From a virus: a DNA stretch of 21,642 nucleotides. The stretch is taken from positions 1 through 21,642 of the IMG/VR virus record IMGVR_UViG_3300033141_002353; one strand, given 5' to 3'. How positions within the stretch are numbered: the stretch's first letter is position 1; every line of letters begins with the position of its first letter. Positions 15,495-21,642 of the stretch are shown piece after piece. The notes beneath the pieces are model-generated. The model saw nothing but the letters and a program-made list of their open reading frames with translations. It did not search any database and had not been told where the DNA came from. The position numbers and the translations under genes are program-made.

Positions 15495-16295
15495 TATTAC
15501 CTCCGTATTTGGTTTTTTGTTTAGGTTATTAGCTATTTGAAAAAATAATGGCATGTTGTCTGCGGAATCTTTGGCAGCGATCGCCGTCATGTTATCGAAC
15601 CAGGGTACGTTAGTAAGCGCAACCGAATGCAACCGCACACCGGTAGGTTTACCGGATTTCTTTTCAGTCGATTCACGCATTATCGTAGGCGATATATACC
15701 GATATTCACGTTTTTTAATATGTTCTTCAGCATCCGGTGTCCAATTTACTTTCGCCCAAATACCACGTCCCGGATTCCGAGTCTTAATGTACATTTCGGT
15801 AATCCAACCAGCAGCCAAAGCTAATTCGCCGACTCCGGTAGATTGATGTTCATAGTCGATAACGAGATCTTTTTTCTCTTTATTGAAATTACTAATAATC
15901 TCATTGAGAATATCTTCTGTTAAATCCATTTCACCATAGAATTCATGAGTGTAAATTCCATACGGTACGATATGAATTTCAGAAGGGATTTTCGCTTCGT
16001 CTGCGAAAGTTATTTCAGATAAACCATAAACTTTCATTGTATGCTCCTTTGTAGATTTTTTGGCAGCTTCAAATGTTCCATCGTGTTCAGTACAAAATTT
16101 CCGGGCCTGGCTTTCTGTCCATTCGTCTTTAGACATTCGATATGATTGCGTTGTCGTTGTCGTTTTTCCCTTTAATCTACCGATGATAATATTCAAAGTT
16201 TTCCCATCGGATTTTTTTGATATACGCCGAAACGAATCTTTTTGAAATTCGCCAGGTTCACGAATGCGACATGCATGCTCCTGAGGATAGGGAAT
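14868..16295 (-). CDS. Mu I-like head maturation protease with C-terminal scaffold
   Basis: The open frame extends up to a TTG at 16343, but that start and the ATG at 16337 lie inside the terminator hairpin. GGAGG at 16302-16306 stands six bases before ATT at 16295, giving (M)PYPQEHACRIREPGEF, which looks like the normal N-terminus of this family. I therefore place the start at the rare codon ATT. Residues 1 to about 85 form a small domain (HACR ... QSYRMSKDEWT) that I recall in front of phage proteases. From residue 87 comes the Mu gpI-like protease, with VIDYEHQS, ISPTIMRE and LHSVALTNVPWF, which probably carry the catalytic His and Ser. Residues from 268 are acidic and coiled-coil rich, as expected of a scaffold. 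Strong SDs before internal ATGs at 16037 and 15494 suggest separate products. Confidence 0.85.
   Translation of the reverse strand: MPYPQEHACRIREPGEFQKDSFRRISKKSDGKTLNIIIGRLKGKTTTTTQSYRMSKDEWTESQARKFCTEHDGTFEAAKKSTKEHTMKVYGLSEITFADEAKIPSEIHIVPYGIYTHEFYGEMDLTEDILNEIISNFNKEKKDLVIDYEHQSTGVGELALAAGWITEMYIKTRNPGRGIWAKVNWTPDAEEHIKKREYRYISPTIMRESTEKKSGKPTGVRLHSVALTNVPWFDNMTAIAAKDSADNMPLFFQIANNLNKKPNTEVIMITKIREILHLSDDADEAAVITAIEELVTNPDKPDLTGIFKELKLSEDSDTTAILEGIKKLTQETKEPDPDKFVPVSTFKELEKSFDAQNARLKAIEAERAEEKAKIQVEALQKSGKILSAQKDWALKLALNDQKSFLEFEKNAAVIVNFKRIADTETPDANATTQLNDKTIAIMKETEGLSYSEAFLMAQKQNPELAEQVLAESRNK
16035..16050 (-). promoter_or_regulatory. Internal SD and ATG inside the protease gene
   Basis: AAAGGAGC stands about six bases before an in-frame ATG at 16037, which begins MKVYGLSEITFADEAK, the natural N-terminus of a Mu I-type protease domain. 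This could give a protease lacking the HACR-containing N-terminal domain, or be a remnant of a gene fusion. Confidence 0.55.
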
Positions 16296-16321
16296 AATAA
16301 ACCTCCGGTCATTTTTAAAAT

Positions 16322-16360
16322 AAAAAAAGCCGAGCATTCTCAATTAAGAGATTGCCCGGC
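16322..16360 (-). terminator. Rho-independent terminator-like hairpin before the protease gene
   Basis: Reading the minus strand, GCCGGGCA pairs with TGCTCGGC (one G-U pair), then after an A-A mismatch TCTC pairs with GAGA around a TTAATT loop. Seven T residues follow directly. This is a textbook intrinsic terminator, and it lies in the only sizeable non-coding gap. It is not palindromic for the plus strand because there is no T-run on the other side. It could also be an attenuator or the 3' end of a short RNA starting after the upstream gene. Confidence 0.75.
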
Positions 16361-16412
16361 CCGGCTGTTCCGATACCAGCGATTCTATGTTCTGGGTTTC
16401 TTTATTTTTTCG

Positions 16413-16625
16413 TTATGTCGATGCCGTTAATGATATAAGTTTAAATTTTCTATTACTTTTTTTAATAATTATATATTTACAGCCGTCTTTTTCGTTTCTG
16501 TTTATTCGATCACCAATCTCTACCTTAATTTTTTTTATTATTCCATTATCCTCAATTTCAGCAGAAAATTCCCTCCCAGAAATGCCTAATTTTGTTTTTC
16601 TCAAATAATATTGATGTGAATTCAT
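16413..16625 (-). CDS. Small basic unknown protein (70 aa)
   Basis: A 70-residue, lysine-rich, strand-rich protein (MNSHQYYLRKTKLGISG, then alternating IKKIKVEIGDRI and YIIIKKSNRKFKLISL). Its start overlaps the upstream stop (ATGA). It is the last gene before the hairpin at 16322-16360, so it probably ends a transcript or a sub-operon. No family recognised. Confidence 0.55.
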   Translation of the reverse strand: MNSHQYYLRKTKLGISGREFSAEIEDNGIIKKIKVEIGDRINRNEKDGCKYIIIKKSNRKFKLISLTAST

Positions 16626-16789
16626 TTTAATATCCTCACCAATAAATTCAATATCGGTTCACAAATTGGTCGTATTGCTGAAAGAATTTCTTTTTTTAAA
16701 TCATGCAATGCGTTACTAACTTCTATCGCTTGCCCGTGAAACGAATTACTTATCGCTTCGTTATATTTCAACGTTTCGTAATTAGTCAT
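16622..16789 (-). CDS. Small unknown protein (55 aa)
   Basis: A 55-residue ORF (MTNYETLKYNEAISNSF ... ILNLLVRILK), largely helical by composition. It overlaps both neighbours by ATGA junctions. The C-terminal stretch (ILSAIRPICEPILNLLVRIL) is amphipathic to hydrophobic. No family recognised. The evidence for translation is the unbroken chain of start/stop overlaps. Confidence 0.5.
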   Translation of the reverse strand: MTNYETLKYNEAISNSFHGQAIEVSNALHDLKKEILSAIRPICEPILNLLVRILK

Positions 16790-16935
16790 TTAATCGTCTC
16801 CCGTTTCTCGATATGCGTTAATTTGCCATGTTGGAAAGTCAATATATACTTTCCGTACCATATCTTACCATCTAAACTAACGATTTTTTCTTTACAAAGC
16901 AACCGGATTTTTGAAAGTAACATTTCGGGAGTCAT
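16786..16935 (-). CDS. Small basic unknown protein (49 aa)
   Basis: A 49-residue ORF (MTPEMLLSKIRLLCKEK ... HIEKRETIK) filling the space between its neighbours. Its ATG abuts the upstream TAA, and its TGA overlaps the next ATG (ATGA). The central GKIWYGKYILTF looks like two short strands. It shares its first codons with the preceding gene through a 16-base repeat. Gapless coupling on both sides is the main evidence that it is translated. No family recognised. Confidence 0.5.
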   Translation of the reverse strand: MTPEMLLSKIRLLCKEKIVSLDGKIWYGKYILTFQHGKLTHIEKRETIK

Positions 16936-17171
16936 TTATCGTCTCGTTCGCAAAAATGTATCGAAATTTATAGGATGCTCAAAATCATTTCTATCTATTT
17001 TTGTATTATTTCCACTATACCAATCAAGAAATTTTCTTGCAATATCCCTTGATGGATCATTACTTGAATCTATTACTTTTTCTATGCCATGTGATTCACG
17101 GCTCAAATCAATTATTTCTATATAAAATGATTCCAGCATATCTAATATAGAATTTATTTCGGGAGTCATTT
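16922..17171. repeat. 16-bp direct repeat over two start codons
   Basis: ATTTCGGGAGTCATTT (plus strand) occurs at 17156-17171 and at 16922-16937. The period is 234 bases, exactly 78 codons, the length of the 77-residue gene plus its stop. Each copy spans an ATG and the first codons MTPE of a gene, so the repeats bracket the 77-residue gene. Confidence 0.85.
16936..17169 (-). CDS. Small acidic unknown protein
   Basis: A 77-residue acidic protein, mostly helical in its first half (INSILDMLESFYIEIIDLS), ending with basic RTRR. Its ATG overlaps the upstream stop by four bases, and its TAA directly abuts the next ATG at 16935. A 16-base direct repeat covers its start codon and the start codon of the following gene, so both begin MTPE. 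No family recognised. Its small size, acidity and position after the MuF fusion make it one candidate for an immunity or accessory protein, without direct support. Confidence 0.6.
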   Translation of the reverse strand: MTPEINSILDMLESFYIEIIDLSRESHGIEKVIDSSNDPSRDIARKFLDWYSGNNTKIDRNDFEHPINFDTFLRTRR

Positions 17172-17390
17172 TAAATCTGCCTCTATAATAGCAAGCATTC
17201 TTTCCGCTCTTATTTTTGTAGCTAATTTAATTATTTTATCTGCTGCCTCTTTTATAGATGTATTTTCATTACAACCATATTCATCATAAATTTGCAATGA
17301 TAATTCATAATTACCACATCCATTCCCACCATTTGCACGGCGCAATATCTGCCATGCTTGCCATTCTGATAATGTGAATTTAGCTTCCAT
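17166..17390 (-). CDS. Small unknown protein
   Basis: A 74-residue protein that starts two bases after the portal-MuF stop codon and overlaps the next gene by four bases (ATGA). It has a Trp-rich N-terminus (LSEWQAWQILRRANGG), a central NGCGNYEL and a helical, charged C-terminal half. I do not recognise a family. It sits immediately downstream of a gene with a possible nuclease tail, so an immunity role is conceivable but is inference from position only. It could equally be a head accessory protein. Confidence 0.6.
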   Translation of the reverse strand: MEAKFTLSEWQAWQILRRANGGNGCGNYELSLQIYDEYGCNENTSIKEAADKIIKLATKIRAERMLAIIEADLK

Positions 17391-17391
17391 T

Positions 17392-19887
17392 TCAATTCCC
17401 CGCTTTTATCGGCACACCTATCCGAGCTTTCGCTGGATTCACTATTTCTTTTATTTCTTTTATCACACCGCCTTCGACTTTTGCGACTACGTAATAAATC
17501 TCACCCGTCGCCGAATCGCTGAATTTCTTGATATATCGGAATAACGGACTGCCGCTTTTCATTACGCCCCAAATTTCATCCGGACTTTGCAGGATAACAT
17601 CTGTCTCTGATAGCAATTGCTTGGTTTTCGTGATGTTATACGATTTGACGGATTTCCAATATGGTAAAGTATATGATGCCGCCATCCCGCTCCATGCCGC
17701 TTTTGTGTTAATCAGATTCTCGTATTTATGTCCTATCCTTGCCGGGCTTTCACGAAACGCTTTATCGGGTAATACCTGTCGCCGTGAATTCGGATCGATA
17801 GGTACAGATGATCCCCTTTCAATACCTTGCGTTTCCGCTTCGTGTGCCGTAATAACTTCAACGTCACATCGGCAACGAAATCCATTAGGTGGATACCATT
17901 TCTGCCAAATCGGATCATTAGCTGGTGCGATAAATCCGTTCATAGCTGCATGATTCGGGCGTACAAGACCGTCATCCATTGTTACATAGCGCCAAAACGG
18001 GAACGCTTCAACCATTTCTGGCGATGATAATTCCGCGAATTTACCAGCTTGATAACAATTTATATTGTTCTGTAAATATACGGTCTCTAAATGAAACGGA
18101 TTAAGCGGTGAATATCCTGATTTTTCAAAGAACTCGTTTATGTTATCCATGAATGCCGAATAAACTGCGCCGGTTTCGGCTTGTATTATTAACTCTTTTT
18201 TTATTTTATCGAGTATCGCTTTAAACTCCACATGTGCAACTGCAAAACTATTGATCTTTAAAAAGTCAATCATTGATTCGGGCGATTGATGAAAGCCGAA
18301 ATCGAACGGTGGTTGTTTAAATTTAAGTTCTTTTGATTCTTCGTTGACGGCATATTTACCGAAGGATTCGAGCATTGAAATTCCGATTGGCTCAGCCAAT
18401 GCTCGCACATCTCTTTGGTCAAAATGGTAATTGGTAATTGCGTTTTTCGCACGTTCATAACCTCTGGCTTTTTCAAGCGTTTCCTTAATTTCCTCAAACC
18501 AAAGAGAAACGATATTACTCGACGAATCATTTGCTGCCACTTCCGTAATTTCATCAATAACTGCTTTACATTTCAAGACATCAGATATTTTATTTTCTGA
18601 TTTAAACTTTTTTTTTATACCTGTATTCTCTGAATATTCAGGAAATCCGCCATCATAATCAGTTCCGACTTCAAGCAATTCTTCATCGTCTTTCGGTATG
18701 GGTATATTATATTTTTCATATAGATAATTTTGTGCTACTGGCAATCCCAACCCTTTAAATATCTTAATATCTTTGTCGGCTTCTTTGTAAGTATCCGGTT
18801 TCGTTTCATAATCGAACATAAATGCAGGAATTGGAATGCCTTCTCCATAGTTAAACCGCACCAATGGCGCTATTAATTGCATCTTTAAATCTTCTGCCAG
18901 TAACAAAGCATCGGAAACCAGCAAATCACCTCGTACCCTGTCATGAGTTTTAGAAGCTGCATAGCTGCCTTTATCACCGATTTCAGTTGTCAATGTTTGA
19001 CCAAGTACAGCAATACTCATTTTTTTATCTGCATACTCTTGGAATGATTTGTATATGTCGGTATTAGTAGATTTGCGTTCAATGAGTTCAATTATAGCGG
19101 AATCGGGCACGATAGCCGATGCATCTGTACCAAGCAATTCTATAGCATCCTTCAAAACATTTAAATCCTCATCGCTTATTCCCTGTGGATATTTACCGAG
19201 CCGCGTAGGCATACCGAATACTTCTGAAAATATACTCCAATCTTTTAGTGAAAACGATTTCAGCATATAGAAGAATGCACATAACCGCAACAATCCGCCC
19301 CGATTTGTGAGTCCTGATTTACTGTGCGGTACGTGTACAATGAATTTATTCGGCTCTAATTCTTCGCCGGTCGTTGTATTCGCAGCTGTCATTAATCGTG
19401 GTTCAAATGAATTGGCAAACGTGAATTTCCGCTGCCGAATACGTTCGATATTTTCTATACCTATTTTATTACCTTCTTGTTTCCAAATGATTTCAGATAC
19501 TGAAAAACCGTATCCGATAGCCGTTAGCAAATCTAATAATATATTCCTAAATTTAGGAATCGCTTTGAGTTCTGTTTTAACGAAATCGGCAATATCAACG
19601 TCTCGTTTATCTTCCGTGACAGGAATAATATTCCAACTTAATCCACTGACAGCCAATTGTCGTGTTTGTAACACCGACGCTAAATGCAGATCTTTTTCTT
19701 CCATCTCCATGAATAAATCATATAGTTGCTGCACGTATCCCTGATTTGCCATGCGGAGAATAGTGACTAATCGTTCGGGTTTAAGTGTGCCGATAACTAA
19801 AGAGATGCGTTCGGATATGCTTTGCTGTACGATACGCTTGGTAATAGGGGTTTCTTTTTGCTTGAATATTCTAAGTGGATTCAGCAT
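17392..19887 (-). CDS. Portal (Mu gp29-like, DUF935) fused to MuF head protein and a possible BECR-type nuclease
   Basis: An 831-residue protein. Residues 1 to about 430 resemble the Mu gp29 (DUF935) portal family: an N-terminal segment with LHLASVLQTRQLAVSGLSW, then GYGFSVSEIIW, HVPHSKSG and GMPTRLGKYP. This part forms the DNA channel at the head vertex. Residues of about 560-690 match the Mu gpF/SPP1 gp7 domain, with the hallmark DPIWQKWYPPNGFRCRC near 657-674. In Mu these are two genes (29 and 30). The last 140 residues contain LSETDVILQSPDEIWGVM and FRYIKKF followed by a strand-rich stretch. This resembles the PBECR (barnase/EndoU/ColicinE5-D/RelE-like) nuclease domains known to be attached to MuF proteins. 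That last call is by pattern only, and no catalytic histidine is obvious. The portal and MuF calls are firm. The stop is followed one base later by the next ATG. Confidence 0.88.
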   Translation of the reverse strand: MLNPLRIFKQKETPITKRIVQQSISERISLVIGTLKPERLVTILRMANQGYVQQLYDLFMEMEEKDLHLASVLQTRQLAVSGLSWNIIPVTEDKRDVDIADFVKTELKAIPKFRNILLDLLTAIGYGFSVSEIIWKQEGNKIGIENIERIRQRKFTFANSFEPRLMTAANTTTGEELEPNKFIVHVPHSKSGLTNRGGLLRLCAFFYMLKSFSLKDWSIFSEVFGMPTRLGKYPQGISDEDLNVLKDAIELLGTDASAIVPDSAIIELIERKSTNTDIYKSFQEYADKKMSIAVLGQTLTTEIGDKGSYAASKTHDRVRGDLLVSDALLLAEDLKMQLIAPLVRFNYGEGIPIPAFMFDYETKPDTYKEADKDIKIFKGLGLPVAQNYLYEKYNIPIPKDDEELLEVGTDYDGGFPEYSENTGIKKKFKSENKISDVLKCKAVIDEITEVAANDSSSNIVSLWFEEIKETLEKARGYERAKNAITNYHFDQRDVRALAEPIGISMLESFGKYAVNEESKELKFKQPPFDFGFHQSPESMIDFLKINSFAVAHVEFKAILDKIKKELIIQAETGAVYSAFMDNINEFFEKSGYSPLNPFHLETVYLQNNINCYQAGKFAELSSPEMVEAFPFWRYVTMDDGLVRPNHAAMNGFIAPANDPIWQKWYPPNGFRCRCDVEVITAHEAETQGIERGSSVPIDPNSRRQVLPDKAFRESPARIGHKYENLINTKAAWSGMAASYTLPYWKSVKSYNITKTKQLLSETDVILQSPDEIWGVMKSGSPLFRYIKKFSDSATGEIYYVVAKVEGGVIKEIKEIVNPAKARIGVPIKAGN

Positions 19888-20062
19888 TTTTGTATTTCAT
19901 ATTATGTATTGGAATATTTCTAATTTTTCTATCCGTATAATGACAACGACAGCAATACCAATGTTGTTCAATTGTAGATTCATCATAAAAATAACTCTCT
20001 AATTGAAAAGTTAAATATTTACATCTTGGACATTCTTTATTTTGAAAATACGGATTCAGCAT
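19871..20062 (-). CDS. Small zinc-ribbon protein
   Basis: A 63-residue protein with two cysteine pairs, C11-x2-C14 (ECPRC) and C37-x2-C40 (YCCRC), separated by 22 residues, which is the usual zinc-ribbon layout. Its ATG abuts the stop of the ORF upstream, and its end overlaps the portal start by 17 bases, so translation is probably coupled. I see no clear SD of its own. A 13-base direct repeat covers both its start codon and the portal start codon, so both proteins begin MLNP. This suggests the gene was inserted as a unit. The role is unknown. Zinc ribbons in phages bind nucleic acid or are structural, and nothing here decides between these. Confidence 0.6.
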   Translation of the reverse strand: MLNPYFQNKECPRCKYLTFQLESYFYDESTIEQHWYCCRCHYTDRKIRNIPIHNMKYKNAEST

Positions 20063-20064
20063 TT
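19877..20064. repeat. 13-bp direct repeat over two start codons
   Basis: GGATTCAGCATTT (plus strand) occurs at 20052-20064 and again at 19877-19889, with a period of 175 bases. Each copy contains the start codon and first four codons (MLNP) of a gene: the zinc-ribbon ORF and the portal. The repeats exactly bracket the zinc-ribbon gene. Confidence 0.8.
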
Positions 20065-20244
20065 ATTTTTTTGCTTTCGGTTTCAATAACAGCTTCATGA
20101 AGTCGGCATGATTCATTTTAAGATGTATATATTGACCATTGATGTATATGTCAACGTATTCTGTTTTGGTAAAACTTTTATCATCCTCTGAATGTATGCC
20201 GGTTATCGTGCCACAATTGTATTTGTCAATCTGATATAGTCCAT
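20063..20244 (-). pseudogene. Small unknown ORF with broken reading frame after terL
   Basis: The ATG at 20244 directly follows the terL stop and has GGGAG eight bases upstream, but its frame stops after 13 codons. The -1 frame from 20242 is open for 59 codons (GLYQIDKYNCGTITG ... KLLLKPKAKK) and ends TAA at 20063, exactly abutting the ATG of the next gene. It has no ATG, GTG or TTG before its C-terminal third. One extra G (ATG GGA CTA) would give a clean 60-residue basic protein starting at the well-placed ATG. I therefore read this as a real small gene with a one-base deletion or a sequencing error. A -1 slip on the A-run near the end of terL is an alternative but is poorly supported. No function recognised. 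Confidence 0.45.
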
Positions 20245-21642
20245 TTAATACACTCCCGCTCTTTCTTTTTTAGCTCGGTAAACTTTGCCACCGATTGCGC
20301 CGAATGTGTAAAATGTGTTTATCAACGAATCGCCTTTGTCTGGACTGCGCCCTAATCGTTGCTTTATTTTTTCCTTCTCCTCTATTTTAATCTTTCCATT
20401 CGATTTAAGTTCCCATTTTATCGAAGTTAATTCTTCAAGTAGTTCATCATCGGGCGGCAAAGCCAACTTACAATCGAATTTCGGGTCAAGTGCATCCCGC
20501 AAAGCCCAGTGTAGATACGCCCGCATATTCAAAAATTTGCGCTCACCGGTTAAATCTGTCAAATCCCGGTCATTATGTTTAGCAGCTTCGGAGAATTTTA
20601 CTGAAATAACACGTACATTAAGCTCTCGCAATCGGGAATAGACACCTGCACCCTCACCTATGGTATCAATATACGCATAATCTTTATTAGTTCGCAACTC
20701 ATTTTTTATAATTCCGGCTGTTTTCATGTGATCCTGCTGTTGATATGATTTAAAATGTTCTATCATATCGCCCCGCCGGAATGCCAAAACAGTCTTATCA
20801 CGTCCCATACCGGCAATATCTACACCGAGTTTAAGCGGCTCATTAACATATCCATCTGTCGCTTTAAACTGAATCCAGCGGTCATTTGCCATTTCGATCC
20901 ATTTGCGCGGGATAAGCACATCCTCTGATTCACGTGGAAACTCACCCATAACACGCATCAAAAACAAATCAGACGGTCGATACCAATTGCCATCGAATTT
21001 GAAGTCGTGCATTTCCTGTGATATATTTTCTTCTGCAATCGGCTCACACCAGGAATCAACGTGCTCGGATACCCATTCATAATCGACTTGACCAGGAATG
21101 AGTATCCGTCTCGCCCGCACATTAGGCGCATTCAAACAATTGAGCTTAAACTTTGTGAAATGCTTGCTGCGAGTGCTTTCGTATGCTGCACCGATTACTC
21201 GAATGGGATTGAATACGATTAGAAGCTTAGAATTACCTGTCAATACACCTTCAATAGCATTAAATGTAATATCTTCGACACCGGTCGCCTCAGTTACAAT
21301 TACCATCATATTCGGGCTGTGGTATCCTGTCCAGCTTTCAGGATCCTTGTCAGCTGCTTTGAACCCCTCAAGAAACCAATCTCGATTATCAGGGAATATG
21401 ATTCGATGTGTTAATACATTTCCGCCAAGCTTGATTCGTGCTTTGGAATGAATTGTTGCGATTTCCGACATATTGATTGAAACGACTTGCCGATCGGTCG
21501 GTGCGGTACATATCACTTTACTCGGATAATACAGATACAGAAAGCATAATGCAGCAACAGCAGCAAGATAGTCCTTACCTCGTGCATGTCCGCTGCGGAC
21601 GGATGTTTTACGATTATTTTGAACACCTCGCAATATACGGCG
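20245..21642 (-). CDS. terL: Phage terminase large subunit, 5' end cut by window edge
   Basis: ATP-driven DNA packaging motor with a nuclease domain. About 465 residues are visible. The frame stays open to the right edge, and the TTG at 21633 is probably not the true start, because a few residues of the ATPase N-terminus are missing. Counting from that TTG, a Walker A-like stretch SGHARGKDY lies at about residues 14-22, and a Walker B-like VIVTEATG at about 111-118 has Thr in place of the usual first acidic residue but keeps the catalytic Glu. The coupling motif LIVFNP is near 138-143. The nuclease domain follows, with probable metal ligands D272 (LGVDIAGMGRDK), D323 (YIDTIGEG) and D432/D435 (RSPDKGDSL). 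The stop codon directly abuts the ATG at 20244. Identification rests on the order and spacing of these motifs and the portal nearby. Confidence 0.93.
   Translation of the reverse strand, partial: RRILRGVQNNRKTSVRSGHARGKDYLAAVAALCFLYLYYPSKVICTAPTDRQVVSINMSEIATIHSKARIKLGGNVLTHRIIFPDNRDWFLEGFKAADKDPESWTGYHSPNMMVIVTEATGVEDITFNAIEGVLTGNSKLLIVFNPIRVIGAAYESTRSKHFTKFKLNCLNAPNVRARRILIPGQVDYEWVSEHVDSWCEPIAEENISQEMHDFKFDGNWYRPSDLFLMRVMGEFPRESEDVLIPRKWIEMANDRWIQFKATDGYVNEPLKLGVDIAGMGRDKTVLAFRRGDMIEHFKSYQQQDHMKTAGIIKNELRTNKDYAYIDTIGEGAGVYSRLRELNVRVISVKFSEAAKHNDRDLTDLTGERKFLNMRAYLHWALRDALDPKFDCKLALPPDDELLEELTSIKWELKSNGKIKIEEKEKIKQRLGRSPDKGDSLINTFYTFGAIGGKVYRAKKERAGVY

Noticed and set aside
16361-16412. Possible small RNA upstream of the terminator hairpin
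   Set aside because: Only about 50 bases of extra sequence with no promoter or conserved RNA fold that I recognise. The terminator alone explains the structure.
20245-20300. Programmed -1 frameshift from terL into the following small frame
   Set aside because: The A-run is not in a canonical slippery phase and there is no clear stimulator. A missing base after the well-placed ATG explains the data better, so I kept the slip only as an alternative.

Overview
The window is a densely packed stretch of phage or prophage structural genes, all on the minus strand, so the genes read from right (21642) to left (1). The host is not identified by any gene here. Hints are an AT-rich composition, Shine-Dalgarno (SD) sequences of the GGAG type before many genes, and three Sec signal peptides whose predicted cleavage leaves a glutamine at +1. 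I recall that last feature as common in Bacteroidota and relatives, so a member of that wider group (FCB) with SD-led translation is my best guess. This is inference only.

Layout in the direction of transcription. DNA packaging: a large terminase cut by the right edge (20245-21642), a small ORF with a broken start, a zinc-ribbon protein, then one 831-residue protein joining a Mu gp29-like portal, a MuF head-morphogenesis domain and a C-terminal segment resembling a BECR-fold nuclease. Five small unknown genes follow (16413-17390), then a strong terminator-like hairpin. Head: a Mu I-like protease with a nested scaffold reading frame, two tandem decoration-protein genes (the second broken by a frameshift) and the major capsid protein. 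Connector and tail completion: gp36-like, a lysine-rich unknown protein, gpG-like and gp37-like. Tail: two paralogous tail tube proteins, one with an inserted discoidin (F5/8 type C) domain; a tail assembly chaperone pair with an overlapping -1 frame; a short tape measure whose last part lies in another frame; a tail-tip protein with a carbohydrate-binding-like insert; a tail hub protein; and a fibre-like protein. The left end has an M15 peptidase and three proteins with Sec signal peptides (fibronectin type III repeats or fibre-like domains), the last cut by the left edge.

The gene set is a Mu-like head attached to a siphovirus-type tail. I see no tail sheath and no baseplate wedge genes. 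This matches the known class of transposable siphophages (B3/D3112 type), although no transposase is visible in the window. Genes are coupled by TAA|ATG, ATGA or TAATG junctions nearly throughout. The largest non-coding gap is about 120 bases (16296-16412), so no stretch over 300 bases lacks a gene. I see no plus-strand gene, tRNA, CRISPR array or insertion sequence.

The points most worth a second look are the portal-MuF-nuclease fusion with its neighbouring small genes, the discoidin insertion in one of two tail tubes, the signal-peptide-bearing fibre-like proteins, the short direct repeats over start codons that flank small genes, and three separate reading-frame breaks in otherwise intact genes.
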